This document shows positions 53,910 through 63,208 of a DNA stretch of 64,000 bases, one piece after another (position 1 is the first letter of the stretch; each line of letters begins with the position of its first letter). This DNA comes from CADCVT01 sp036389485. GTDB lineage: Bacteria > Actinomycetota > Thermoleophilia > Solirubrobacterales > Solirubrobacteraceae. Made by a program: the position numbers and the translations under genes. The notes below the pieces were generated by a model, which did no database searches, was not told the DNA's origin, and worked only from the letters and a program-made list of their open reading frames with translations. Location of the stretch: the NCBI GenBank assembly GCA_036389485.1, contig DASVPR010000040.1, positions 184,315 to 248,314 on the forward strand. The letters run 5' to 3'.

Positions 53910-55435
53910 CCGAGGGGTGGGCGCGCGAGGGGCGGATGGCCGTGAGCACGCTGATCACGAGCATCGCTCAGGCGATCGCGATGCTCGGCGGCGGCGTGCT
54001 CGCCGCGCTCGTCGGCCTGAAGTACGGCACCGGCCCGACGACCGACGGCTTCTTCGCCGCGTACGCCGTCTACGCGCTCGTCGTCATGCTCGCGCAGACC
54101 TCGCGCACGTCGATCGTCGCGCGCCTCACCGGCGACGACGACGCCGAGCCCTTCGAGGAGTTCAACCGCTTCTGCGGCGCGGCGCTGCTGCTCTTCCTCG
54201 CCTCCGGCCTCGTGTTCGTCCTGCTCGGCGACGAGCTGGCGCAGGTGATGACCGGCGACCTGCCGGACGAGGCGCGCGACGTCGAGCGCCGCGCGCTCCT
54301 GATCCTGTGGCCGGCCGGCGGCGGCCAGCTGCTCGCCGCGCTCGGTGCCGCGATGCTCGCGCTGCGCGACGACTACGGCCACGCCGCGGTCGGGTTCGGC
54401 GGCGGGGCCGCGCTCTCCATCGCCGCCTTCCTCGCCCTCGAGCCCGCGCTCGGGATCGACGCGCTGCCGGTCGGCATCGTCATCGCCACCGCGTTCACGG
54501 TCGCGGCCGTCGCCGTCGGGCTGCTCAAGGCCGGCTGGCGCCCGGCGCCCCGCGCCGCGCTCCGCATACGAGCGGCCGCCACCCGCGCCCGCCTGATCCT
54601 CGTCGCATCCCTCACCCTGCTCCTGAGCCAGATCGCGAACGTCGTCGCCGTCTCCGTCGCCGGCCAGATGGGGTCCGGCGCGGTGACGATCTACAGCTAC
54701 GCGTTCTTCGCGATCGGGATCGTGGTCGCGGTGCTCGCCTCGTCCGTGTCGATCACGCTCGCCGGCCCGATCGCCGCGGTCTGGGACCGCGACCCGAAGA
54801 GCCTGCGCCCGCAGCAGCGCGAGGTGGTGCGGACCGGGCTCGTCCTGCTCGTCCCGATCCTCGCCGCGGCCGCGCTCGTCGGGACGGACCTCGGCGAAGC
54901 GATCCTCACGAAGTTCAGCGACGGCGACATCGCCGACACGGTCGCGTCGTTCCTCATCCTCGCGCCGACCATCGTCGGCGCGCAGTCGATCGCGATCCCG
55001 GTCGTCGCGCTGTACACGCTCGGCCGCTACCGCGACATGGCGCTCATGAGCGCCGGGACCGTCGCGCTCCACGCCGCGCTGGCGATCGCCGCGGCCGGCA
55101 CCGACGACGTCCGCGTGCTCGCCGCCGCGGCGACCGTCGCCGGCCTCAGCTCGACCGTCATCACGATCGTGCTCCTGCACGGGCGACAGGCGAGCACGCC
55201 GCTCCGTGACCTCCTCACGGACGTCGCCCAGGTCGCGGCGCTCGCCGCGCTCGCGTTCGTCCCGCTCGGCCTCGCCCTCGACGGCCTCGGCGCGGCCGGG
55301 CACGCCGCTGCCCTCGCCGGCGGCATCGTCCTCTTCGCGATCGCCGCCCGCGCCGCGCTGCCCGCGCACTGGGCGCTGATCCGGCGCCTCGTCGGCGTCG
55401 TCGTGCCCGCGCGGGCTAGGCCGGCAGCTCCGTGA
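53906..55435 (+). CDS. MurJ/Wzx-type lipid-linked oligosaccharide flippase
   Basis: A 509-residue membrane protein of the MVF/MOP exporter superfamily with about fourteen helices. The N-terminus (STLITSIAQAIAMLGGGVLA, then TDGFFAAYAVYALVV) resembles MurJ helices 1 and 2, and similar Gly/Ala-rich helices recur in the second half. It should flip a polyprenyl-diphosphate-linked glycan across the membrane. Because it sits among surface-glycan GTs and not with murein genes, an O-unit/wall-glycan flippase (Wzx-like) is more likely than MurJ itself. It overlaps the convergent gene by 20 nt. Confidence 0.8.
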   Translation: MTEGWAREGRMAVSTLITSIAQAIAMLGGGVLAALVGLKYGTGPTTDGFFAAYAVYALVVMLAQTSRTSIVARLTGDDDAEPFEEFNRFCGAALLLFLASGLVFVLLGDELAQVMTGDLPDEARDVERRALLILWPAGGGQLLAALGAAMLALRDDYGHAAVGFGGGAALSIAAFLALEPALGIDALPVGIVIATAFTVAAVAVGLLKAGWRPAPRAALRIRAAATRARLILVASLTLLLSQIANVVAVSVAGQMGSGAVTIYSYAFFAIGIVVAVLASSVSITLAGPIAAVWDRDPKSLRPQQREVVRTGLVLLVPILAAAALVGTDLGEAILTKFSDGDIADTVASFLILAPTIVGAQSIAIPVVALYTLGRYRDMALMSAGTVALHAALAIAAAGTDDVRVLAAAATVAGLSSTVITIVLLHGRQASTPLRDLLTDVAQVAALAALAFVPLGLALDGLGAAGHAAALAGGIVLFAIAARAALPAHWALIRRLVGVVVPARARPAAP

Positions 55436-57593
55436 CCGCGCTGACGTGCACCGACGCCTTGCCCTGGCTCAGCGGCCGGCGCTGCTGCACGATGGTCACG
55501 ATCGTCGGCGCGCCGTCGGCGCTGACCGGAGGACGCACGACGATCTTGCGCTCCTCGCCCGCGGCCAGCACCCCGCGCTGCTTCCGCGTGCCGTCGTCGA
55601 CGCCGTAGGGCACCTCGACCTTCCCCTCCTCGGGCGGCGCCGCCCCCACGCCGAGCGTCAGCTCCACCGCCGGCGCCGCGACCCCCGGCCGCTCCGGGTA
55701 CAGGTACAGCCGGAGCGGCCCGGTGTCCTCGCGTGACTGCTCGAGCGACCACTTGGCCCGCAGCGGCCGCGCCGGCTGCACGACGACGGCGTTGTACGTG
55801 GAGTGCGCGACGACGCGGCCGTGGATCGCCAGCACGGGGTCGACCTGGCTGGCGACGAGGTAGTCCGGCGGCTCGTCCGTCGCGAGCCGCCCGGTCCGCC
55901 GGTCGAGCGTCCACCGGTTCGCCGGCCAGACGCTGTGGGCCATCGTCCCGTTGAAGGCGTAGCTGCGCTGCACCTTCTCGTTCCAGAACGTCGTCCACAG
56001 CCACTGGTTCTGCTCGTCGGGGACGTCGAGCGTCCCGACGTGCAGGCCGACGAGCGCGTCGTCCGGCGTCGCCCGGTCGATCCAGTCACGCGGGATCTCG
56101 CGCACGCCCGCCAGCGAGTGCGGGAAGCCGCTGTCGATCCCGAGCACCGCGCGCGGCACGACCGACCGCGTCGCGTCGAACGTGAACGCGAGCGCGAGCA
56201 GGCACAGCGCGGGGACGGCGAAGCGCCGCCACCGGATGCCGAACGCGACCGCCGTGATCACCGCCAGTGCGAGCGCGATGACGACGAGCGCCTCGCCGGT
56301 CGAAAGGTCGCGGCCGGGCAGCGGCCGGGTCAGGTCGACGACCCACGGGCCGAGGCGGAAGATGTAGGCCGCGCTGCCGTTGCCGACCGTGTCGAACGCG
56401 TTGCTCGCCTCCGCCTCGGAATGCGGAGCGCCCGCCACCGCCGCCGCGGCGATCACGCCCGCGACGAGGATCCCGATGCGCGGCGCGACGCGATGGCGCT
56501 GCGCCGCGAACGCGGCCATCCCCACGAAGAGGATCGGCGCCGCGTACGACACATAGCGCTCCTGGAGCACGGCGCCGACGTTCTGCATGAAGAACGCCGC
56601 CTGGTAGATGAGCAGCGCGAGCGTCACCGACCCGACGACCGCGAACGCCAGCGGCCCGCCGCGCGCCGGCGGCGTGCTCGCCAGCCCGAGCAGCCACGCC
56701 CCGAACAGGATCGCCGGCACGATCCCCACGCCGACCACGACATGGCCGAGGTGCAGCCCCGCCGCGCCCCACAGCCCGCCGGGGAAGAGCGGGAGCCCGG
56801 TCACGGCGCTGTACCCCCCGAGGAACTGCGAGTCCGCGAGCGAGATCGCCAGCACGACGAGGGCGCCGGCCCCGAACAGCGCCCCGACGACCCAGTGCGA
56901 CCGCAGCGAGCGCCACCACGCCCGGCCGGGCTCGCGCAGCGCGAGCGCATACACGACGATCGCGAGCACGAACGCGCCGAGCAGGAACACGAACTGCGTC
57001 CGCGCCGAGATGCTGACCACGATCGCGAGCAGAGCAAGCGCGTCGTTGCGCGGCCGCGGCGACGCGACGGCGACCGTCATCGCGTACAAGGCCCACGCGA
57101 ACGCCGCATAGGCGACCGCCTCCGTCATCAGCACCGTCACCGCGACGGCCCACGGCACCCAGACCGCGAGCGTCCCCGCCAGCAAAGCCCACGGCCACGC
57201 CGCTCCCACACGGCGCGCGAGCAGGTAGACGGGGAACAACGTGCTCGCCCAGACGACGCCGTTGAGGATGTGCGCGGCCGTGAACGCGTCGGGCCCGCTC
57301 AGCAGCGCGTAGAACGGCGCCACGAGCATCGGATAGAGCACGTTCGGGACGCCGTGCCGCTGCCCCTGCACGTGCGGGAGCAGGCCCTGCAGGTCGGCGT
57401 ACGCCTGCGCCTCCTTCGCGTACAGCCCCTCGTCGATCATCCAGATGAACGAGTTGACGTGGCCGGCCTGCCACGCCAGCCAGAACGCGGACCCCGCGAA
57501 CACGAGCGGCAGCAGCAGCCGCGGCACCAGGAGCCGCTCGGCCAGCGGCCGCAGCCGCGGGACGGCGCGCGTCACCGAGGCGGTCGCGCTCAA
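55416..57593 (-). CDS. GT39/PMT-like membrane glycosyltransferase with outer C-terminal domain
   Basis: A 725-residue polytopic protein. The acidic first loop is FIWMIDEGLYAKEAQAYADL and about twelve helices follow up to residue ~500. A soluble domain of ~220 residues ends it (RATPDDALVGLHVGTLDVPD, FWNEKVQRSYAFNGTMAHSV), beta-rich towards the end. The same two-part plan is found in the gene at 61058, with RATP and FWN motifs aligned. Start is uncertain: TTG 57593 overlaps the DUF2304 stop; GTG 57575 is also possible. The operon order is GT2, DUF2304, this gene. Confidence 0.78.
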   Translation of the reverse strand: MSATASVTRAVPRLRPLAERLLVPRLLLPLVFAGSAFWLAWQAGHVNSFIWMIDEGLYAKEAQAYADLQGLLPHVQGQRHGVPNVLYPMLVAPFYALLSGPDAFTAAHILNGVVWASTLFPVYLLARRVGAAWPWALLAGTLAVWVPWAVAVTVLMTEAVAYAAFAWALYAMTVAVASPRPRNDALALLAIVVSISARTQFVFLLGAFVLAIVVYALALREPGRAWWRSLRSHWVVGALFGAGALVVLAISLADSQFLGGYSAVTGLPLFPGGLWGAAGLHLGHVVVGVGIVPAILFGAWLLGLASTPPARGGPLAFAVVGSVTLALLIYQAAFFMQNVGAVLQERYVSYAAPILFVGMAAFAAQRHRVAPRIGILVAGVIAAAAVAGAPHSEAEASNAFDTVGNGSAAYIFRLGPWVVDLTRPLPGRDLSTGEALVVIALALAVITAVAFGIRWRRFAVPALCLLALAFTFDATRSVVPRAVLGIDSGFPHSLAGVREIPRDWIDRATPDDALVGLHVGTLDVPDEQNQWLWTTFWNEKVQRSYAFNGTMAHSVWPANRWTLDRRTGRLATDEPPDYLVASQVDPVLAIHGRVVAHSTYNAVVVQPARPLRAKWSLEQSREDTGPLRLYLYPERPGVAAPAVELTLGVGAAPPEEGKVEVPYGVDDGTRKQRGVLAAGEERKIVVRPPVSADGAPTIVTIVQQRRPLSQGKASVHVSAVTELPA

Positions 57594-58024
57594 CGCCGGC
57601 CGGCGAACACGTCGGGCGCCGGCTCGGAGCGCGGCGCCTCGCCGGAGGAGGCGGCGGCGGACGCGGACGCGGCGGCCTCCGCCTCGAGCTGCTCGACCCT
57701 CTGCTGCAGGAGGGAGACGCGCTGCGCCAGCACCTTGGCCTGGTCGGCCAGGCGCGAGATGACGAGCGAGAAGTGCAGCAGCAGCACCGAGATGAAGCCG
57801 AGAGCGATCGCGAACAGCGCGGACGGCGCGTAGTAGATCCCGACCGCCGACGCGAACTGCTCCAGCGCGTCCTTCCACACGGCGAGCCCGAGCAGCACCG
57901 CCGTGCAGAACAGCCACAGCAGCGCGTAGCGCTCCATCAGCCGGCGGCGGCGCACGGCCTCGAACACGACGAGGAAGAGCGCCGCCGTGGCGAGGATCGC
58001 GACGAGCTGGATCCGCGTCTCCAT
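57590..58024 (-). CDS. DUF2304 membrane protein
   Basis: A 144-residue protein with two or three membrane helices (RIQLVAILATAALFLVVFEA, LLWLFCTAVLLGLAVWK, ALFAIALGFISVLLLHFSLV) and a charged coiled-coil tail (QRVSLLQQRVEQLEAEAA). This is the DUF2304 layout, a family usually encoded next to DPM1-like GT2 genes, as here; a role as membrane partner for the GT2 is an inference. Its ATG overlaps the GT2 stop by one base (TGATG). Confidence 0.85.
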   Translation of the reverse strand: METRIQLVAILATAALFLVVFEAVRRRRLMERYALLWLFCTAVLLGLAVWKDALEQFASAVGIYYAPSALFAIALGFISVLLLHFSLVISRLADQAKVLAQRVSLLQQRVEQLEAEAAASASAAASSGEAPRSEPAPDVFAGRR

Positions 58025-58779
58025 CAGACCGCGTGCTGGGCCCGCACGGGGGCATCGTCGCCGGGCTCGACGCTCGGCCGGGCGCGCAGCAGCCCGACGA
58101 AGATCGCCAAGAGGACCTTGATCATGTAGTAGACGGAGCGGGTCGCGTTGATCGACGAGACGCCCGACTGCCGCTCGCGCATCCGCACCGGCAGCTCCTC
58201 CGCGACCAGGCGGTGGTGGTGCATCAGCAGCACCGCCTCCACCTCGGGGTAGTCGTGCGGGTAGTCGCGCGCGAACAGCTCGATGCCGCGCCGGTCGCTC
58301 ATCCGCAGCCCCGATGTCGGGTCGGTCACCTCGCGCCCGACGACGAGCGACAGGATGCGGCCGAAGATGCGGATGCCCAGGCGGCGCGAGGCCGAGGAGC
58401 GGTACCCGTGGCCGTCGGCGGCGAGGAAGCGCGAGCCGGTGACCATGTTGAGCTCGGGCCGCGAGCGGAGGTGCTCGAGCATGACCGGCAGGCAGCGCGG
58501 GTCGTGCTGGCCGTCGCCGTCGACCTGCACCGCGACCTGGTAGCCGTTCTCGGCCGCGAAGGCGTAGCCGGCCTGCACGGCGCCGCCGATCCCGACGTTG
58601 AACGGCAGCTGCAGGACGCGCGCGCCGGCGCGCCGCGCGATGTCGGCGGTGCCGTCGGTCGAGCCGTCGTCGACCACCACGACGTCGAAGCCCGGCGCAT
58701 GGCGGCGGATCTCGGCGACCGTGCCGGCGATGGCGCCGGCCTCGTTGTAGGCGGGGACGATGGCTAGGAGGTCGCTCAC
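58024..58779 (-). CDS. DPM1-like family 2 glycosyltransferase
   Basis: A 251-residue GT-A enzyme: LAIVPAYNEAGAIAGTVAEI, VVVVDDGSTDGTADIARRAG, VQVDGDGQHDPRCLPVMLEH with the D-x-D type metal site, and GSRFLAADGHGYRSSASRR. This is the polyprenyl-phosphate hexose synthase group. Near the C-terminus VSSINATRSVYYMIKVLLAI suggests an amphipathic or membrane-contacting segment. GTG start with CAGGAG about 5 nt upstream. First gene of the operon with DUF2304 and the large membrane transferase it probably supplies. Confidence 0.9.
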   Translation of the reverse strand: MSDLLAIVPAYNEAGAIAGTVAEIRRHAPGFDVVVVDDGSTDGTADIARRAGARVLQLPFNVGIGGAVQAGYAFAAENGYQVAVQVDGDGQHDPRCLPVMLEHLRSRPELNMVTGSRFLAADGHGYRSSASRRLGIRIFGRILSLVVGREVTDPTSGLRMSDRRGIELFARDYPHDYPEVEAVLLMHHHRLVAEELPVRMRERQSGVSSINATRSVYYMIKVLLAIFVGLLRARPSVEPGDDAPVRAQHAV

Positions 58780-58872
58780 GTCGGCTCCTGCGTCGGAACG
58801 GCGCGCGCAGGGAGAAGTTGCGCGCGCGCGACGGCCACAAGGGTAGAACACGGTCCGGCCGCGGCCGGGCAC

Positions 58873-58878
58873 TAGTCT
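58873..58878 (+). promoter_or_regulatory. -10 box for the DUF2142 gene
   Basis: TAGTCT, 8 nt before ATG 58887, with no ribosome binding site between; leaderless type. Confidence 0.45.
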
Positions 58879-58886
58879 GGCGCGCC

Positions 58887-60359
58887 ATGTCGTGGCGGGA
58901 GCTCCCGAAACGCGCGTGGCGGCGCCTACGCGGCATGCCCGCGCCCCTCGCGGCGCTGCTCGTCCTCGCCGCGGCGAACGGCATCGCGTGGGCGGCCGTG
59001 ACGCCGCCGATCCAGGGTCCCGACGAGCTGACGCACGTCGCCTACGTCCAGGCGCTGGTCGAGACCGGCGACGGCCCGAACCGCGACAGCGGCAGCGGCC
59101 AGTACTCGCGCGAGCTGGAGATCCTCGGGTCCGGCCTCTACGTCCTGCCGATCACCCAGCACTTCGAGGGCCGGCCCGCCTGGCACCGCGTCGACGAGGT
59201 CGAGGCCGAGCTGAAGCGCGCGGGCTCGAGCGCGCGCAACGCCGCCACCGGGCCGAACGCGGCCGCCGCCAACCCGCCCCTCTACTACGCCTATGCGGCC
59301 ATGGTGTGGGAGCTGACGCCCGACCGGTCGCTGCTCGGCCGCCTGATGTCGGTGCGGCTCGCGACGGTCGCGCTGTTCGTGCTCACCGTCGGGCTCGCGT
59401 GGCTGATCGCCGCCGAGCTGTTCTCGGCGTGGTGGGCGCGGCCGCTCGTCGCCGGGATCGTCGCGCTCAACCCGAAGCTCGCGTCGATCGCCGGGAACGT
59501 CAACCCCGACGCGATGCTCGTCCTGCTGAGCACCGCGACGCTGCTCGGCGCGCTGCGGCTCGTGCAGCGCGGCCTGACGCCGTGGCGCGTGGCGGGCGTC
59601 GCCGTGCCCGCGGTGCTCGGCGTGCTCACCCACGGGCGCGGCTACTTCCTCGCGCCGCTGGCGGCGATCGCGGTGGGCATCGCGCTGTGGCGCGCCCGGC
59701 CCCAGCGGCGCGCCGCGCTCATCCTCGGCGGCGGCGCGGCGGCCGCGCTGCTGGTCAGCGTCCTGCTCGGCATGGCGTGGACGCGCGGGCACGCCGGCGG
59801 CGCGGCCTTCGGCGGCGCGGCGCCCGCGGCGGGATCGTTCGTGCCGAAGGAGTTCCTCTCCTACGTCTGGCAGTTCTACTTCCCGAAGTTCGGCTTCCTG
59901 GAGGCGTCGGTCGGCCAGGGCTACGGCTACAAGCAGCTGTTCATCGACCGGTTCTTCGGCGGCCTCGTGAACCTGGAGATCGACGTCGGCAACGACGTCT
60001 ACGAGGCCATCCAGATCGGCGCGTGGCTGGGGCTCGTCGCGCTGTGGACGGCTGCGATGCTCCGCTGGCGCTCGCTCGTCGCGCGCTGGCCGGCGGTCGT
60101 CGTGTGCCTGTTGATGTTCCTCGGCATGGTCGCGCTGCTGCACGTCGTCAGCTACACGTCGATCAAGGCCGGCGGCGGCCTCGTGATCACGGGCCGGTAC
60201 CTCCTGCCCGGCATCGCGCTGATGGGCGCGGCGGTGGCCTTCGTGGCGACGTCGCTGCCGCGGTGGCTCGGCGTGCCGCTGGCCGGCGCCGCGCTCGCGC
60301 TCGCCGGTCTGCACTCGATCGTGATGCTCGGCCTCGGGACGGAGCGGTTCCTTGCGTAG
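58887..60359 (+). CDS. DUF2142 membrane protein (PMT-like)
   Basis: A 490-residue polytopic protein with about ten helices. The first outer loop starts VTPPIQGPDELTHVAYVQAL, a hallmark of DUF2142 proteins, which are remote relatives of GT39-type transferases; a second conserved stretch is NPPLYYAYAAMVWEL. The D-E pair in PDELTH takes the place of the catalytic acidic residues of PMTs. It should use polyprenyl-phosphate sugars outside the membrane. Its end overlaps the next gene by 8 nt. Confidence 0.85.
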   Translation: MSWRELPKRAWRRLRGMPAPLAALLVLAAANGIAWAAVTPPIQGPDELTHVAYVQALVETGDGPNRDSGSGQYSRELEILGSGLYVLPITQHFEGRPAWHRVDEVEAELKRAGSSARNAATGPNAAAANPPLYYAYAAMVWELTPDRSLLGRLMSVRLATVALFVLTVGLAWLIAAELFSAWWARPLVAGIVALNPKLASIAGNVNPDAMLVLLSTATLLGALRLVQRGLTPWRVAGVAVPAVLGVLTHGRGYFLAPLAAIAVGIALWRARPQRRAALILGGGAAAALLVSVLLGMAWTRGHAGGAAFGGAAPAAGSFVPKEFLSYVWQFYFPKFGFLEASVGQGYGYKQLFIDRFFGGLVNLEIDVGNDVYEAIQIGAWLGLVALWTAAMLRWRSLVARWPAVVVCLLMFLGMVALLHVVSYTSIKAGGGLVITGRYLLPGIALMGAAVAFVATSLPRWLGVPLAGAALALAGLHSIVMLGLGTERFLA

Positions 60360-61101
60360 CCGCCGGCGGATCGCGCTCACCGCCCTCGCGGTCGGCTCGG
60401 TGCTCGTCGTGACGCTCTGGCACGGCCAGGGCGCGTGGCGCGGCGCCCGCGCGCTGCGCGACGCGACCACCTCCTCGCCCACCCTCGCGCCGCTCTTCTC
60501 GCGGGCGGTCGTCAAGCTCGAGAAGGGCGACGAGGCATGCGTCGAGCCGGTCACGTACTACGCCGACACCGCCCGCGGCCGGTTCCGGATGCGGGTGCCG
60601 CGCGCGCCCGCGCCGGACCTCGTGATGAAGGCGACCGCTCCGGGCTACGACGCGACCGCGACGGTGAAGCTGCCGGTGCAGGTCGAGGGCACGGTGAACG
60701 TGGAGTTCCGCGAGCCGGGGCGCGAGGTGACCGGCCGCTGGTGCTGGCAGAACCGGGGCCCGACGCCGGTGCAGCTCATCGGCACGAACGAGGGCCGGTC
60801 GCTCACGATCGCCGACCTGACGGTCAACGGGCGGCGCCGCGACGGCGAGGAGCTCGAGCTGGTGCTCTTCGAGCGCGGCGGGCACTCGCTGCGCTCGCGG
60901 CGCGGGGAGCTGATCGACCGCGCGGCGTCGATGACCGGCGGCCTCGCGCCGGAGTGGGTCCTGTGGCCGGTCGCGCTGCTGCTGTTCGGCTCGCCGCTGA
61001 TCGTGGCGGCGCTGTTCGGCCTGTCGGTCTGGCGCAGCGAGGACGAGGCGGCCCGCGCTAGCAGGGCTCCAGACGAGCCCACACGAGCCGCGCCCCGCTG
61101 A
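60352..61101 (+). CDS. Membrane-anchored protein of unknown function
   Basis: A 249-residue protein that I cannot assign. One helix near the N-terminus (IALTALAVGSVLVVTLW) and one near the C-terminus (VLWPVALLLFGSPLIVAALF) bracket an outer beta-rich domain of ~150 residues with two Cys (EACVEPV and RWCWQN). TTG start at 60352 with GGAG 7 nt upstream. It overlaps the DUF2142 gene, so the two likely act together, perhaps as enzyme and partner; in the GT39-like neighbours a comparable outer domain is fused to the enzyme. The 3' end overlaps the convergent gene by 44 nt. Confidence 0.7.
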   Translation: MRSRRRIALTALAVGSVLVVTLWHGQGAWRGARALRDATTSSPTLAPLFSRAVVKLEKGDEACVEPVTYYADTARGRFRMRVPRAPAPDLVMKATAPGYDATATVKLPVQVEGTVNVEFREPGREVTGRWCWQNRGPTPVQLIGTNEGRSLTIADLTVNGRRRDGEELELVLFERGGHSLRSRRGELIDRAASMTGGLAPEWVLWPVALLLFGSPLIVAALFGLSVWRSEDEAARASRAPDEPTRAAPR

Positions 61102-63208
61102 ACCGATCGCCGCCGACCTGCGCGGCGTTCTGCAGCTCGATGCGGCCGCTCACGACATCGTCGCCGCACGCGGCGACCGTCACGCGCCGCTCGGCCGGCT
61201 GCCCGTCGCCGAACTGCAGGTCCCGCCGCGTCCCGGCCAGCTCGACGCCGACCTTCGCGTACTGCCCGCTGCCGGTCGGCTGCTGGAAGAGCATCGTCAC
61301 CCGCCGCCCGCGCGCCATCCGCAGGTCCACGTCGCGCACGACCTGCCCGTCGACGTCGAGCCCCTGCGCGACCCACGTCGCGCGCACCGGCTGCGCGGGG
61401 CGGATCACGCCGAGCCCGCCGTCCGGCGACTGCCTGACGATCTCGCCCTCGACCTGCCACAGCGGCGAGTCGACCGCGGTCACCGCCTGCTCGGGCAGCG
61501 GGATCGTGAGCGTCAGGTCGGGCTGGACGTTGGCCGCGACGATCGGCAGCGTGAAGACGGGGAAGCCGGGCGACGCCAGCCGCAGCGGCCCGAGCGTGTA
61601 GAGGTCCGACACCTCGTCGTTCCAGAACACCGTGTTGCGCTGGTAGCCCTCGCGCCCCTCGGACTGGTTGTCGAGCAGCGGGACGTGCACCTTGCCCGGC
61701 GTCGCGCGGTCGACCCAGCCGAGGTCGCTGAACGCGACGTCCGGCGTCAGGCCGCCGATGCCCTCGAGCTTCCCGTAGACGCCGGAGAAGGCGTAGGCGC
61801 CGACGAAGAGCTGCAGCGCGACGGCGGGGACGAGCGCGAGCATCCGCGCCCGCGGCCCGCGGCGCCAGGCGAAGGCGGCGCCGGCGACGAGCAGCAGGCA
61901 GACGAGCCCGAGCAGGTCGCGGCCGCTCAGCGCGCCCGCGAGGCCGAGCGCCTCGCCCACCTCGCGCTCGATCCGCGGGAGGACGTGCCCGGCCGACATG
62001 CTCACCGGCCCCAGGAACGCCTGCTCGCCGGTGGCCTGCACCGCGATCGGCACGGTGACGAGGACGAACGACAGCGCGATGCCGCCGACCACGAGCTGGC
62101 GGCGCGGGACGTCCCGGCGCTCGAGCGCGGCGACCGCGCCGATCCACAGGAACGGCACCGCGTAGATGAAGTACCGCTCCTCCGAGCGCCAGTCGAGGAA
62201 CCCGCCCTGCGCCCACAGCGTGCCGGCGAACAGCACCGCGACGACCGTGACCACGAGCGCCGCGAAGCGGAACGCGTCCTCGCCGTCGCGGCGCGACAGC
62301 GCACGCTGGAACCACGCCGCGGCGAGGATCGCGGGCAGCAGGCCGACGCCCAGCGCGAGCATCTCGATCTCCCACAGCAGGCCGAGGCCGAAGTTGCCGG
62401 GCACGGTGTCGCGGTTGGCGATCTCGTAGTACGGGCCGGCGAGGTCGCGCAGCCGGCCGCTGAGCAGCCCGACCGCGATCAGCCCGGCGCCGCCGATCAG
62501 CACCAGCGCCGTCAGCCCGCCGGTCACCGGGAAACGTGCGCGGCCGCCGGCGAGCGCCGCGCGCCAGCCGCCCGCGCGGCGCCGCTCGCTCAGGGCGACG
62601 AAGGCGACCCACGCCGGCGCGAGCACGATGAACTGCACGCGGGTGACGACGAGCGCGGCGATGAGCCCGATGACGAGGAGGTCGCGCCGCCAGCCCGGCG
62701 CCTCGAGCGCGCGCAGCATCGCGAGCGACGCGCACGCGAAGAGGAGGTACGCCAGCGACTCGGAGAACATGATCGTCGCGAGCGTCAGCCACGGCACCGC
62801 CACCGCGAGCACGCCGGCGGCCGTCGCGCTCCACCGGGAGGCCGTCACCCGCCGCGCCATCAGCGCGACCGGGATCGCCGTGCCCGCGAAGAAGAGCCCG
62901 TTCAGCGCGCGCGCCAGCCGCACCGCGACGTCGCCGTCGAACGCCCAGAACAGCGGCGAGACGATGAACGAGTACAGCCGGGCGACGCCGCGGGAGGTGT
63001 GCTCGTGCAGCGGGCCGAGCGGGAAGTCCATCGCGTGCTGGACCGCGGCGAACTTGTAGACGGTCTCGTCGAGCGCGGCGACCGTCACCTGCAGCCCGGT
63101 GACCACCGCGACGAGCGCGACCGCGAGCGCCCCGGCCACCAGCACGCTCGCCGGCGCCACCTCGACATCCGGGCGTAGCCGCGCCCGGGTGCGCTCGGCG
63201 ACGAGCAT
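61058..63208 (-). CDS. GT39/PMT-like membrane glycosyltransferase with outer C-terminal domain
   Basis: A 716-residue polytopic protein, paralogue of the one at 55416. The first outer loop contains ALDETVYKFAAVQHAMDFPL with the D-E acidic pair, then about twelve helices. The outer C-terminal part has RATPGKVHVPLLDNQSEG and TVFWNDEVSDLYTLG, aligned with the paralogue, and ends in a beta-rich region with two Cys (VAACGDDVV and the final Cys). ATG overlaps the GT2 stop by one base. It and the GT2 form a second GT2/PMT pair. Confidence 0.8.
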   Translation of the reverse strand: MLVAERTRARLRPDVEVAPASVLVAGALAVALVAVVTGLQVTVAALDETVYKFAAVQHAMDFPLGPLHEHTSRGVARLYSFIVSPLFWAFDGDVAVRLARALNGLFFAGTAIPVALMARRVTASRWSATAAGVLAVAVPWLTLATIMFSESLAYLLFACASLAMLRALEAPGWRRDLLVIGLIAALVVTRVQFIVLAPAWVAFVALSERRRAGGWRAALAGGRARFPVTGGLTALVLIGGAGLIAVGLLSGRLRDLAGPYYEIANRDTVPGNFGLGLLWEIEMLALGVGLLPAILAAAWFQRALSRRDGEDAFRFAALVVTVVAVLFAGTLWAQGGFLDWRSEERYFIYAVPFLWIGAVAALERRDVPRRQLVVGGIALSFVLVTVPIAVQATGEQAFLGPVSMSAGHVLPRIEREVGEALGLAGALSGRDLLGLVCLLLVAGAAFAWRRGPRARMLALVPAVALQLFVGAYAFSGVYGKLEGIGGLTPDVAFSDLGWVDRATPGKVHVPLLDNQSEGREGYQRNTVFWNDEVSDLYTLGPLRLASPGFPVFTLPIVAANVQPDLTLTIPLPEQAVTAVDSPLWQVEGEIVRQSPDGGLGVIRPAQPVRATWVAQGLDVDGQVVRDVDLRMARGRRVTMLFQQPTGSGQYAKVGVELAGTRRDLQFGDGQPAERRVTVAACGDDVVSGRIELQNAAQVGGDRFSGARLVWARLEPC

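Noticed and set aside
59164..59174. GCCTGGCACCG, again like the first repeat core.
   Set aside because: The palindrome is incomplete and the codons (AWHRV) fit the surrounding protein.
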